From an uncultured Blautia sp. (GTDB lineage Bacteria; Bacillota; Clostridia; Lachnospirales; Lachnospiraceae), in the NCBI GenBank assembly GCA_946629475.1, contig CAMOXX010000006.1, positions 1 through 30,509 on the forward strand: DNA of 30,509 bases. The letters are read 5' to 3'. Made by a program: the position numbers and the translations under genes. Of the stretch, positions 15,328 to 24,125 are shown piece after piece; the first letter of the stretch is position 1, and each line of letters starts with the position of its first letter. The notes beneath the pieces were generated by a model. It was not told the DNA's origin. It saw only the letters and a list, made by a program, of their open reading frames with translations, and ran no database searches.

Positions 15328-15356
15328 ATCATAGCACAGCAGCTCTCTTCTGTCAA
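15328..15356 (-). promoter_or_regulatory. Consensus promoter of the infC operon
   Basis: On the minus strand TTGACA and TATGAT are separated by 17 nt. It starts only 17 nt after the ftsZ stop codon. Near-consensus boxes fit a strong, ribosomal-protein-type promoter. Confidence 0.9.
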
Positions 15357-15373
15357 GGAAAAAGTGAACTCTT

Positions 15374-16567
15374 TTATCTGTTTTTGAGGAAATCAGGAAT
15401 CTGAATATCCTTTTTCTGAACCGTACTGGCCGGTCTCTTCTGATTGAACGGCGTCGTGTTCATCGTCGGAAGAGTATAAGACGGAATAGAGGATCCGCCT
15501 GCCTGGGAGGATGTCGGAATCGATGATGTTCCGGCTGTCCTGCTCTGGTTATAAGAAGCTGCTCTTCTGCTGTACATGGAAGAACTGCTTCTTTCACGGG
15601 TATTGCCCTGTGCGGCCGCATCCGTAAGCCCGGTGGCGATAACGGTAATTCTGCAGTAGTCAGCGACCGTATCGTCATACATCGCGCCGAAGATGATATT
15701 GGTGTCCTCACCGGTAAGCTCCTGAACATAGCTTGCGGCATCATTTGCATCCATCAGCGAAATATCGCCGGAGATATTGATAATAACATGCGTAGCACCC
15801 TGGATGGTGGTTTCAAGCAGCGGAGAAGATACCGCGACCTGAACGGCCTCCATAGCCTTGTCATCACCGCGCGCTTCGCCGATTCCGATATGGGCGATGC
15901 CCTTGTCAGTCATGACGGTCTGCACATCCGCAAAGTCGAGGTTGATGAGAGCGGGCAGATTGATCAGGTCGGTAATTCCCTGTACAGCCTGCTGCAGAAC
16001 CTCGTCCGCCTTACGGAGAGCTTCGGGCATGGTCGTCCTGCGGTCCACAATGTCAAGCAGCTTGTCGTTTGGAATAACGATCAGTGTATCCACCGCTTTT
16101 TTCAGGTTTTCAATACCGGAGAGGGCATTGGTCATTCTTGTTCGTGCTTCAAAGCGGAACGGTTTTGTCACCACGCCGACCGTAAGAATCCCCATCTCCT
16201 TCGCTGCTGCAGCGATAATCGGAGCTGCACCGGTGCCGGTACCGCCGCCCATACCGCAGGTTACGAACACCATATCGGCCCCGTCCATCAGCTGCTTCAG
16301 TTCTTCAATACTCTCTTCGGCAGCTTTCTGCCCGACCTCAGGCTGCGCGCCCGCGCCGAGTCCCTTTGTGATTTTTTCACCAATCTGAAGAACCGTGGGG
16401 GCCTTGCAAAGTGTAAGAGCCTGCTTATCCGTATTTACGCCGACAAATTCGACTCCGCCGATTGCTTCCTCAACCATTCTGTTTACTGCGTTGTTGCCGG
16501 CACCACCTACGCCGATTACTATTATCTTGGCAGATGATTCAGCCTCGTTTGTCATAATCTCTAACAC
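15374..16567 (-). CDS. ftsZ: Cell division protein FtsZ
   Basis: Tubulin-like GTPase that polymerises into the Z ring. 397 aa from a GTG start 7 nt after AAAGGAGG. Features are GVGGAGNNAVNRM at 19-31, the tubulin signature GGGTGTGAAP at 107-116, the T7 synergy loop NLDFADVQTVM near 210, a Ser/Thr/Gln-rich linker of about 60 residues from ~320, and the C-terminal partner-binding peptide IQIPDFLKNR. Complete. No ftsA lies beside it. It has its own promoter in the ftsQ-ftsZ gap, so is not dependent on the upstream dcw transcript. Confidence 0.98.
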   Translation of the reverse strand: MLEIMTNEAESSAKIIVIGVGGAGNNAVNRMVEEAIGGVEFVGVNTDKQALTLCKAPTVLQIGEKITKGLGAGAQPEVGQKAAEESIEELKQLMDGADMVFVTCGMGGGTGTGAAPIIAAAAKEMGILTVGVVTKPFRFEARTRMTNALSGIENLKKAVDTLIVIPNDKLLDIVDRRTTMPEALRKADEVLQQAVQGITDLINLPALINLDFADVQTVMTDKGIAHIGIGEARGDDKAMEAVQVAVSSPLLETTIQGATHVIINISGDISLMDANDAASYVQELTGEDTNIIFGAMYDDTVADYCRITVIATGLTDAAAQGNTRERSSSSMYSRRAASYNQSRTAGTSSIPTSSQAGGSSIPSYTLPTMNTTPFNQKRPASTVQKKDIQIPDFLKNR

Positions 16568-16643
16568 CGGACTTCCTCCTTTATCCTAATCAACAGTCCT
16601 TGTCTGTCTCTATTTCGTGTCACATCTTGTCGCATACAGGTAC

Positions 16644-16672
16644 ATCATATATTTTTTTCCCGAAATTATCAA
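16644..16672 (-). promoter_or_regulatory. Promoter of ftsZ
   Basis: On the minus strand TTGATA and TATGAT are separated by 17 nt with an A-rich spacer. It lies about 75 nt before the GTG start, within the 140-nt ftsQ-ftsZ gap, which otherwise holds only A/T-rich sequence. Confidence 0.8.
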
Positions 16673-16707
16673 CAGATTTTTTCAATTTTTTACAATTTTT
16701 TTAAATC

Positions 16708-17754
16708 CTACCAGTAGATTCCCTCGTACAGGGAGTCATAATAGGCTTCGTCATACATTCCGGTTTCTTCCTGATAACCCTCTTCACTGTATATATCGTC
16801 GGAATAGGATTCCCCGGAATAGGCCTCATCAGAATATGCCTCGTCAGAATAGGACCCGTCAGAATAGGATTCATCAGAATAGGACTCGTCAGAATAGGAT
16901 TCGTCAGAGTAGGATTCATCGGTCTCCTCCCCTGAATCTTCATCCGCAGAGTCATCACCCGGGTTTTCCGCCTCGAGTTCATTATCTTTAAAATAACTGT
17001 CGATCGAAGATCCTTCTGCCCTTTGTCCCGCTGCGTTCCCTGTCTCCTCAAAGGTGATCAGCTTGGAATTCTCGGTAACACTTTCAACATGAAGGATCCC
17101 CTCTTTATCCTCGATTTTCGGAAGAATCGCGAGAACCCTCGCTATTTTGTCCTCAAGGTTTTCATTTTTTCCAAGGCTGACCGTGACATCCCCATAGACC
17201 AGATCAACCTGCTTTTTATCATTGAACCGGACGTAGTCCGGGAGCCTGTCATCTTTCTGGAAAATCGTCGCCAGGGTGACCGCTGTGCCAAGCACTTCGC
17301 TTCCCTTCACCGGCAGCTTTTCATCCATGGCAACCTGCTGTGCCACAATTCCGCTGAAATACGGAATTTCCTCCTCTCTGGCAAAAGAGGCATCCACAAA
17401 GACCCCGTTGCGGTCGAAGTAGACATAGCTGTCAAGGTACCTGATGCATCCCACCGGCTTCTTTTCGTTGAAATTGATCGCGATGGAATCTCTGGATAAT
17501 CTGGTAACCGACCAGCTGTCCACCAGGTATGTGTCCCGCGATCCGTCGTTTTTGCAGAGAAGCGGGGCGAGAATGGAATTGTTGGCGAACGGGCGGTTCA
17601 GTACCATGCTCTTAACTTCGTCATCACTGTATTTTGTGTTCCCGCGTACCTCCACACTTTTTACCTCGTATGTGGTAAAAAGTACCATAGAGCATGCAGC
17701 AGATGCTGCCAGAAGAATTCCGGCCGTCCAGAAAAGGACTCTTTTTTTTGTCAA
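16708..17754 (-). CDS. ftsQ: Cell division protein FtsQ/DivIB
   Basis: Bitopic division protein that scaffolds FtsL and FtsB/DivIC at the septum. 348 aa from TTG, with AAGGAG 7 nt upstream whose TAAGG overlaps the murD stop. One transmembrane helix at about 6-27 is followed by the POTRA domain (YEVKSVEVRGNTKYSDDEVKSMVL) and the beta domain (SRDSIAINFNEKKPVGCIRYLDSYVYFDRNGVFVD). The last ~90 residues are a highly acidic extracellular tail with eight tandem five-residue Ser-Tyr-Ser-Asp-Glu-type repeats, absent from typical FtsQ/DivIB. Confidence 0.9.
   Translation of the reverse strand: MTKKRVLFWTAGILLAASAACSMVLFTTYEVKSVEVRGNTKYSDDEVKSMVLNRPFANNSILAPLLCKNDGSRDTYLVDSWSVTRLSRDSIAINFNEKKPVGCIRYLDSYVYFDRNGVFVDASFAREEEIPYFSGIVAQQVAMDEKLPVKGSEVLGTAVTLATIFQKDDRLPDYVRFNDKKQVDLVYGDVTVSLGKNENLEDKIARVLAILPKIEDKEGILHVESVTENSKLITFEETGNAAGQRAEGSSIDSYFKDNELEAENPGDDSADEDSGEETDESYSDESYSDESYSDESYSDGSYSDEAYSDEAYSGESYSDDIYSEEGYQEETGMYDEAYYDSLYEGIYW
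16799..16918. repeat. Eight tandem 15-bp repeats inside ftsQ
   Basis: Units on the plus strand follow TCAGAATAGGAYTCR with few changes and stay in frame, encoding SDESY-type repeats. The central copies are the most alike, suggesting recent slippage expansion. Confidence 0.9.
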
Positions 17755-17765
17755 AGCTCCGCTCC

Positions 17766-19148
17766 TTAAAGTGCATGAACATATTCCTTGAACATGTTCC
17801 CTCTCTGCTCATAATTCTCAAACTGTCCCCAGCTTGCGCACGCCGGTGACAGCAGGCAGGCGTCCCCCGGCTCCGACAGTGTACTGCATACCCGGACAGC
17901 CTCCTCCAGGTTATTGGCCAGCACAATGTCCGTAAAGCCCAGGCGGAAGGCAGCATCCCGGATTTTCTCCCTTGTCTGTCCGATCAGGATCAGCGATTTT
18001 ACTTTTCCGTCAAACGACCGTATCCACTCGTCGTAATCCGCTCCTTTGTCATACCCGCCCGCAATCAGGAACGTCGGCCTGTTCATAGCCTGGATTCCTT
18101 TGATCGCAGCATCCGGGTTGGTTCCCTTTGAGTCGTTGTACCAGGCAACACCGTTCTTTTCTGTCACAAACTCGATCCGGTGTTCCACCGCATTGAAGTC
18201 TTCGGCGCTTCGCCGGATACTGTCGACAGGGACACCGTAGGCACATGCCATCAGGGCCGCGGCCATCACATTTTCATAATTATGTTTTCCCAGCAGCTTC
18301 AGATCACCGGTTCCGGCAAGGACCGTCTCACCAGTTTCTCCGTTCTCCGGGCTTCCGAGCCTTAAGATAATCTCATCACCCCTGAGATAAGCTCCCTTTA
18401 TGCCCTCTGGAAGCTCCTGTTCGCTGCTGAAAAACAGCACCTGCGGCACGACATCCTTCGCAAACTCTCTCAGGACTCTGTCCTCATAATTCAATATGCA
18501 GAAATCATCCGGCTTCTGATTCTTTGTAATCAGTTCCTTTACCCGGATATACTCCTCCATCGTGTGGTGACGGTTCAGATGATCCTCTGTAATATTCAGG
18601 ATCGCGCTGACCTTGGGAGCGAACTCCTCGATCGTCTCAAGCTGAAAGCTGCTGATCTCAGCGACTGTCACGGTGTCATCCGTCATCTGCAGCGCTTTGG
18701 AAGTATAAGAGGTTCCGATATTCCCCACAACAAACACAGGGCTGGTATAATCGCTCATGATCCTGCCGAGCAGCGCTGTCGTGGTGGTCTTCCCGTTCGT
18801 CCCCGTAATGGCGAGAACGTCTCCCTTCCCGGCGCGATAGGCAAGCTCCACCTCGCCCCATACCGGGATGCCGTGTTCGCGGAAGCTCTGCACGGCCGGT
18901 ATGTCTGTCGGGACCCCCGGGCTCAGAATCACAAGATCCAGCTCGTCCAGAAGCTCTTCGGGCACTGTTCCTGTTACAATCTCGATAGGGCTTTTCCCGC
19001 CGATCCGGCTCCGGATAATATCAGGATCCGCCTTTTCATTTCCGTCAAAGATTATACACCGTGCGTTGAGTTGTGACAGCAGCCGGAACGCTCCGGTACC
19101 ACTCACTCCCGAACCGAATATCAATATTCTTTTCCCATCGAAATTCAT
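17766..19148 (-). CDS. murD: UDP-N-acetylmuramoylalanine--D-glutamate ligase
   Basis: Cytoplasmic ligase adding D-Glu to UDP-MurNAc-L-Ala in peptidoglycan precursor synthesis. 460 aa from ATG 19148, which follows AGGGGG at 7 nt; a longer frame to 19229 overlaps mraY and lacks the family N-terminus. N-terminal Rossmann segment FDGKRILIFGSGVSGTGAFRLL, ATP loop GTNGKTTTT at 116-124, ISSFQLETIEEF, NITEDHLNRH, and the C-domain motif WYNDSKGTNPDA. Complete, standard length. Its stop supplies part of the ftsQ ribosome binding site. Confidence 0.97.
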   Translation of the reverse strand: MNFDGKRILIFGSGVSGTGAFRLLSQLNARCIIFDGNEKADPDIIRSRIGGKSPIEIVTGTVPEELLDELDLVILSPGVPTDIPAVQSFREHGIPVWGEVELAYRAGKGDVLAITGTNGKTTTTALLGRIMSDYTSPVFVVGNIGTSYTSKALQMTDDTVTVAEISSFQLETIEEFAPKVSAILNITEDHLNRHHTMEEYIRVKELITKNQKPDDFCILNYEDRVLREFAKDVVPQVLFFSSEQELPEGIKGAYLRGDEIILRLGSPENGETGETVLAGTGDLKLLGKHNYENVMAAALMACAYGVPVDSIRRSAEDFNAVEHRIEFVTEKNGVAWYNDSKGTNPDAAIKGIQAMNRPTFLIAGGYDKGADYDEWIRSFDGKVKSLILIGQTREKIRDAAFRLGFTDIVLANNLEEAVRVCSTLSEPGDACLLSPACASWGQFENYEQRGNMFKEYVHAL

Positions 19149-19215
19149 CTTACATCCCCCTCTGAAAAGAGTAAGCCATTGTAACTGTTCAGCACCTTCA
19201 CAGATACAAGCCATT

Positions 19216-20178
19216 TTACATTGCAGCAAATGCGATCAGGCACATGACCGTGGTCACGATAGAGAACACCGTCACAATCCTGGTCTCAGACCAGCCGCAC
19301 AGCTCAAAATGATGATGGATCGGTGCCATTTTAAAGATTCTCTTTCCGTGTGTCGCCTTAAAGTAGCTCACCTGGAGCATTACCGAGAGCACTTCTACCA
19401 GATAGATCAGTCCGACCAGAAGGATAAACAGCGGCATCTGCATCATGTATGCCATGCCCGCAGCAAAACCTCCCAGTGCGAGAGATCCGGTGTCTCCCAT
19501 AAATATTTTCGCAGGATAAGCATTATAAAGGAGAAACCCCATCAGTCCTCCGCATACGGCGGCTGAAATCGGCTCAAGCCCCGCTCCCTTTACCAGCGAT
19601 ACCGCCGTAAAGAAGGCGGCCACCACCAGTGTTACCGTGGAAGCAAGTCCATCCAGTCCATCCGTAAAGTTTGTCCCGTTGACCGTACCGATCACCGCGA
19701 AAAAGATCAGCGGGATCGAGAAAATCCCGATGTTTATCGTTTTCCCTCCGGCGAAAGGAACAATCATGGAAAGATCAATATGATTGATTTTCACCATCCA
19801 GAAAGCGAATACCGCTGTCACAACGATCTGCAGAAGAAGCTTCTGCCAGGCAAGCAGACCGTCAGACCGGTGCAGGATCACCTTCAGATAATCATCAATA
19901 AAGCCAATCGCTCCGAAGCCCAGTGTCAGGATCAGCACCGGGACAATTCTCGGATGCCCCGGAATATAAAAGACCGATGTGACGAGAATGCCGGCGAGAA
20001 AAATCACGCCTCCCATTGTTGGTGTTCCTGCTTTTTTAAGATGGGCCTTCACCCCATCTTCTCTTTCCGTCTGGCGCATTTTCAGATTTCTGAGAAAAGT
20101 TATGACAAACGGTCCCAGAATTGCACTGACCGCGAATGATATCAGTACAGGAAAAACAAAATGTGCATCCATATTCAT
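19216..20178 (-). CDS. mraY: Phospho-N-acetylmuramoyl-pentapeptide-transferase
   Basis: Polytopic membrane enzyme making lipid I from UDP-MurNAc-pentapeptide and undecaprenyl phosphate. 320 aa, about ten helices. Motifs: KKAGTPTMGGVIF at 48-60, catalytic IDDYLK at 94-99, NGTNFTDGLDGLA, GDTGSLALGGF, and the histidine motif PIHHHFE near 290. ATG follows GGAAGG. Placed between pbp and murD, as in the usual dcw order. Confidence 0.97.
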   Translation of the reverse strand: MNMDAHFVFPVLISFAVSAILGPFVITFLRNLKMRQTEREDGVKAHLKKAGTPTMGGVIFLAGILVTSVFYIPGHPRIVPVLILTLGFGAIGFIDDYLKVILHRSDGLLAWQKLLLQIVVTAVFAFWMVKINHIDLSMIVPFAGGKTINIGIFSIPLIFFAVIGTVNGTNFTDGLDGLASTVTLVVAAFFTAVSLVKGAGLEPISAAVCGGLMGFLLYNAYPAKIFMGDTGSLALGGFAAGMAYMMQMPLFILLVGLIYLVEVLSVMLQVSYFKATHGKRIFKMAPIHHHFELCGWSETRIVTVFSIVTTVMCLIAFAAM

Positions 20179-20222
20179 ACCTGCCTTCCAAAATTACTCT
20201 CCGGAGCTGAACGAGCAAGGGA

Positions 20223-22451
20223 TTATTCCATCCCTGCTTCCTCGTTTGTCACTCCTTCACTTTCCATATTATTACCCTCGTAGGGATCTGTATCATCCTC
20301 CAGCGGTGCAGGAGCACTCGTATTGGAGATTCCGTCTCCAGCCTCTCCCGTCTTCTGGTCCAGAGCTTTTGACAGAATATAGTTTCCGTAATCATCGTAC
20401 AGATAATCACCATTATTATCGAGCAGGTATCCTTCGGAGTCGATCCGGTTGCCATCCCAGTCGATCCGGTTGCCGTGCTCGTCAATCCGGTTGCCGTTCG
20501 AATCGATGATCACATCATCCGACCCTCCGGTGATCCCGGTAAAGCCTTCCCACAGCTCTGTTTCGGGTGTCCATTCATCCGGTTTTTCATCCATCTGGAA
20601 ATTGAGATACGGGAAGAGCTCGTACAGAATGCCCTGCGCGATATACTGCGCATACATACTGTTGGCCTGATCCTCAACTTTCGGCTCATCCACAACAACA
20701 TAGATGACAATCTGCGGATCGTCCACAGGTGCGAATCCGATAAAGGATACCAGATATTTTCCGTTCCCGCGGGGGAATTTTTCCGCAGTGCCGGTCTTTC
20801 CGCCCGAGCTGTAGCCCTGCACCTTGGACAGTATACTGGTTCCCTTCTGTACAGAAAGCTCCATATAGCTCCTGATATCTGCCGAAATGCCTGCGGAAAT
20901 GGTCTGTCTTGTCAGGGTCGGGGCATAGGTTTTTACCGTCCCCCCGTTCTGGTCCCGGACCTTCGAAAGGAGCCTCGGCTGATAATAGAATCCTCCGTTG
21001 ATGACTGAGCACAGCGCATTGACTTCCTGAATCATCGTGCAGGTAAAGCCCTGGCCGAAAGACGAGCATGCAAGCTCTGTTTCTCCCATCGTACTTGACG
21101 TATGAATGCTTCCGGTACCCTCGTTCGGAAGGTCAATACCGGTCCGGCTTCCAAAGTTGAAGAGCCCCTGCGACCTGATAAACTGCTCGCTTCCCATCGC
21201 ATCCGCAATCTGCATCATGCCGTCATTGCAGGAGTTGGCAATCACTTCTCCCAGAGTCTGGTTCCCGTGTCCTTCGGGGTATGCCGTACATTTGATGGTG
21301 GTAATGCTTCCGGTCGCACCGAAATTTTCGTAACCGTCGCAGAAGAATGTGTCCGATTCACTGATCTTTCCTTTTTCCAGCGCGGACGCCATGACGATCG
21401 GTTTTACCACTGATCCGGGTTCATAGGCATCCGAAATGCAGTAATTGCTCCACAGTTTATTGAGGGCGGCGGCTGCTTCTTCGTTACTCATCGCCAGAAT
21501 CTCATTCTCCGAGTAGTAATTGCTCAGATCACGGGGATCGTTCAGATCATAACGGTCTCCTCCGTCAATCGCAAGGATTTCTCCCGACGAAGGGTCTTCA
21601 ACGATGACGCCGACATGGGATGCTCCCATCTTCTCATTAAAGGCATCCACATATTTTTCGACAATCTTCTGAATCTCGATATCCAGCGTAATCTGGATGC
21701 TTTTACCGGCAGTCGGCTCAATGATCGTCTGTTCAACATCCGCCTCGCTGTTAAAGTAGCCGTACTGCCTGCCGTCCACTCCGGACAGCGTTGAATTGTA
21801 GTATCCTTCCAGTCCGGTGTCTGCCACATCCCTGCTGTTCGTAAAGCCGATGGTATCGCACGCTGTGGAGCCATAGGGGTACACACGGAGATAGTCCTCC
21901 TCAAACCATACTCCCTTGATGTTGTTTCTCTTTTCCTTCTCGGCTTCTGACAGGTCGCTGTCATCCGGAATAGTCCGATATTCTTCAAAGGCCTTTTTCT
22001 GATCCACGGGAAGCTCCCGTTTTACGATCTGGTACTGACTCTCCCTGGTCTTTTCGTCATTGAGGCGTGATTCAATGTCCTCTCTGTCAACACCGAGATA
22101 TTCCACCATCGCGCTGATGGTCGGCTCAGCATATTCTTCGCTGCTGTTTACCGCCTTACAGTCCAGGATCACAGTGTACACTTTATTGCTGGTAGCCAGA
22201 AGATTACCGTTCCGGTCATAGATATCCCCGCGTTTTGCGGGGAGTACATTGCTTTCGTATTTTTGCTGAGCCTGGCTCATCACCTGTTTTTTGTATTTGT
22301 TTCCGCTCGTCGCATTGATCACGGTCAGCCGGACGACCAGAGACGCCAAAGCCAGCAGTACGACGGTAAACAGTACTGCCAGCTTTTTCTGCATGCGGAT
22401 ATTGAACGTTTTGTCGGCTTTCTGCCTGTTCTTTTTTTTGCTGCCGGCCAA
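20223..22451 (-). CDS. ftsI: Class B penicillin-binding protein, FtsI/PBP2B type
   Basis: Septal transpeptidase that cross-links peptidoglycan, partner of an FtsW glycosyltransferase. 742 aa from a TTG start 5 nt after AGGTG, which overlaps the stop of the FtsL-like gene. A basic cytoplasmic start, one transmembrane helix (about 23-42), the dimerisation domain (AKRGDIYDRNGNLLATS at 72-88), and the transpeptidase motifs SVVK at 347-350, SCN at 407-409 and KTG at 552-554. No PASTA domain, so it is closer to FtsI/PBP2B than SpoVD. The C-terminal ~110 residues are unusual: six 7-residue repeats at 649-690, then an acidic tail. Confidence 0.93.
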   Translation of the reverse strand: MAGSKKKNRQKADKTFNIRMQKKLAVLFTVVLLALASLVVRLTVINATSGNKYKKQVMSQAQQKYESNVLPAKRGDIYDRNGNLLATSNKVYTVILDCKAVNSSEEYAEPTISAMVEYLGVDREDIESRLNDEKTRESQYQIVKRELPVDQKKAFEEYRTIPDDSDLSEAEKEKRNNIKGVWFEEDYLRVYPYGSTACDTIGFTNSRDVADTGLEGYYNSTLSGVDGRQYGYFNSEADVEQTIIEPTAGKSIQITLDIEIQKIVEKYVDAFNEKMGASHVGVIVEDPSSGEILAIDGGDRYDLNDPRDLSNYYSENEILAMSNEEAAAALNKLWSNYCISDAYEPGSVVKPIVMASALEKGKISESDTFFCDGYENFGATGSITTIKCTAYPEGHGNQTLGEVIANSCNDGMMQIADAMGSEQFIRSQGLFNFGSRTGIDLPNEGTGSIHTSSTMGETELACSSFGQGFTCTMIQEVNALCSVINGGFYYQPRLLSKVRDQNGGTVKTYAPTLTRQTISAGISADIRSYMELSVQKGTSILSKVQGYSSGGKTGTAEKFPRGNGKYLVSFIGFAPVDDPQIVIYVVVDEPKVEDQANSMYAQYIAQGILYELFPYLNFQMDEKPDEWTPETELWEGFTGITGGSDDVIIDSNGNRIDEHGNRIDWDGNRIDSEGYLLDNNGDYLYDDYGNYILSKALDQKTGEAGDGISNTSAPAPLEDDTDPYEGNNMESEGVTNEEAGME
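20382..20507. repeat. Six 21-bp repeats in the PBP C-terminus
   Basis: In-frame units encode IDSNGNR, IDEHGNR, IDWDGNR, IDSEGYL, LDNNGDY and LYDDYGN. The first three are nearly identical at DNA level (GGCAACCGGATCGA core), the last three diverged. Confidence 0.85.
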
Positions 22452-22459
22452 TATATCAC

Positions 22460-23011
22460 CTACTTTGTATCCGGAACATCCTGAAACTGCCTGAAATAGC
22501 TCCTTCCTTCGGTCTCATATGTCTGTATCTGGTTTTCGTCCGGCAGCTTCATGCCCAGACTTCCGATCGCCTTCTGCCGGATTTCATTCAAGTCAATATT
22601 TGAAGAAACCTGGCTGTAGTAGGCATCATTTTCCTCTCTCAGTGAATTCAGCTCACTCTCCAGCCGGGTCACTTCCTTTTTTTTGTTTGTGATTTCTGTC
22701 TGAAGCTGAAGATAATGAATGCTTACAACCAGGATCATGGCGCAGGACAAAACGAGGAGCGCCACATACCCCGCACTGATATCCGATGCCTTACGGCGGT
22801 TTTTCAGAGCGGTCTCACTCAGGTTTTTCCCCGGATTCCGATCAGGATCACGCAACGGCCGGGGTACCGCGCTCTTTTTCGCGTTTCTCCGGGGAGTGTA
22901 TTCCGACTCATCCGGAAAAGCCCTGGCCGCACTGCCGTCAACATAGGCGCCCGCTCTTGAAGAAACATACCCGCGGGAAACCTGTCTTCCGTTCTGTGCC
23001 ACAGTGAGCAC
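22460..23011 (-). CDS. ftsL: FtsL-like septum protein
   Basis: 183 aa: a long basic, disordered cytoplasmic N-terminus (to about 78), one transmembrane helix (about 81-102), then a coiled coil (LQTEITNKKKEVTRLESELNSLREENDAYYSQV) and a short tail. Topology and position between rsmH and the class B PBP fit FtsL, whose sequence is poorly conserved. The start is uncertain: GTG at 23011 or GTG at 23002, the latter with better spacing from GGGAGAGGGG. It ends 8 nt before the PBP start. Confidence 0.82.
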   Translation of the reverse strand: MLTVAQNGRQVSRGYVSSRAGAYVDGSAARAFPDESEYTPRRNAKKSAVPRPLRDPDRNPGKNLSETALKNRRKASDISAGYVALLVLSCAMILVVSIHYLQLQTEITNKKKEVTRLESELNSLREENDAYYSQVSSNIDLNEIRQKAIGSLGMKLPDENQIQTYETEGRSYFRQFQDVPDTK

Positions 23012-23053
23012 CCCCTCTCCCTGTCATTCCTTCCTGTTTTTTTCTGCCTGTAT

Positions 23054-23088
23054 CTGTTCAGCATTCCGAATGAATGGGTTCTGAACAG
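23054..23088 (-). other. Inverted repeat between rsmH and the ftsL-like gene
   Basis: CTGTTCAG and CTGAACAG form a perfect 8-bp outer stem around a CATTC/GAATG inner stem. It is followed by an A-rich run, not T, on the minus strand, so it is not an intrinsic terminator for this operon. Possibly an mRNA processing or stability element. Confidence 0.5.
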
Positions 23089-23094
23089 CTGCGT

Positions 23095-24027
23095 TTACTT
23101 TCTCTCAAATATCCTGAGCTTTGCGCTCTTTGATCTGGGATTTTCCTCCATCTCCTCCTCTGTCGGCAGGACAGGTTTTCGTGTCACCACATGTCCCCTG
23201 GAAACCCTGCCGCACACGCAGACCGGAAAGTCCGGCGGGCAGATGCATGGATTTTCATTGCGGCGGAATGTATTTTTTACGATCCTGTCCTCCAGAGAGT
23301 GAAAGGTAATAATACAGAGCCTCCCGCCTTCATTCAATATGTCTATCATTCCGTCCAGCGAATCACGGAGCACGTCAAGCTCATGGTTCAGTTCGATCCG
23401 GACAGCCTGAAATGTCCGTTTCGAAGGATGCCCTCCTGAACTCTGCATTCGAACCGGTATGGCCTTCCGGATCACTTCGTTCAGCTCTCCGGTAGTCCGG
23501 ATCGGCGAAGCAGCCCTGGCTTTTACAATGCCGGAAGCAATCCGCCTCGCACAGCGGTCCTCTCCATAATCGCGGATTATACGGTATAATTCTTCTTCTT
23601 CATAACCATTGACAATATCATACGCCGTCATGGATTGTCTCTGGTCCATTCGCATGTCCAGCGGCGCATCGAAGCGGTAGGAGAACCCCCTCTCCTCATT
23701 GTCCAGCTGCCAGGAGGATACCCCGAGATCCAGAAGGATGCCGTCCACCTTCCTGATCCCGATTTTTTCCAGTTCATCGACCATATAACAATAATTGCTG
23801 CGGATGATCGTGGCCTGTCTGAATGCAGCCAGAGTGTCACTCGCAGCAATTATTGCGTCCTGGTCTTGATCTATGCCAATCAATCTCCCCTTGGCAGATA
23901 GTTTTTTACATACCTCAGCGGCATGTCCCGCGCCTCCGAGCGTTCCGTCGACATACGTCCCGTCCGGTTTTACCTGTAAGCCGTCAATCGTTTCACGAAG
24001 AAGTACGGATTTATGATGAAATGTCAT
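23095..24027 (-). CDS. rsmH: 16S rRNA (cytosine(1402)-N(4))-methyltransferase RsmH
   Basis: SAM-dependent methyltransferase (MraW) modifying C1402 of 16S rRNA. 310 aa from ATG 24027, 5 nt after AAGGAG; a 12-codon longer frame lies before this site. Start MTFHHKSVLLRETIDGLQVKPDGTYVDGTLGGAGHA, then ILLDLGVSSWQLDNEERGFSYRFDAPLDMRMD, FQAVRIELNHELDVL, and CIITFHSLEDRIVKNTF. Full length. Second gene of the dcw cluster. Confidence 0.97.
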   Translation of the reverse strand: MTFHHKSVLLRETIDGLQVKPDGTYVDGTLGGAGHAAEVCKKLSAKGRLIGIDQDQDAIIAASDTLAAFRQATIIRSNYCYMVDELEKIGIRKVDGILLDLGVSSWQLDNEERGFSYRFDAPLDMRMDQRQSMTAYDIVNGYEEEELYRIIRDYGEDRCARRIASGIVKARAASPIRTTGELNEVIRKAIPVRMQSSGGHPSKRTFQAVRIELNHELDVLRDSLDGMIDILNEGGRLCIITFHSLEDRIVKNTFRRNENPCICPPDFPVCVCGRVSRGHVVTRKPVLPTEEEMEENPRSKSAKLRIFERK

Positions 24028-24125
24028 AAGTACTCCTTGTTGTGTTGGCTGATGGCAAAGCAATAAAGGCCCTTCTTTCCTGTATTGCCCCTGCCCTGTG
24101 CATCATGAAGGAACTGTATCGGCTC

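Noticed and set aside
16799..16918. Possible CRISPR array
   Set aside because: The 15-bp units are directly adjacent with no spacers and are in frame in ftsQ.
20475..21008. Plus-strand open frame of 177 codons opposite the PBP gene
   Set aside because: Shadow of the class B PBP coding region; no start signal or domain.
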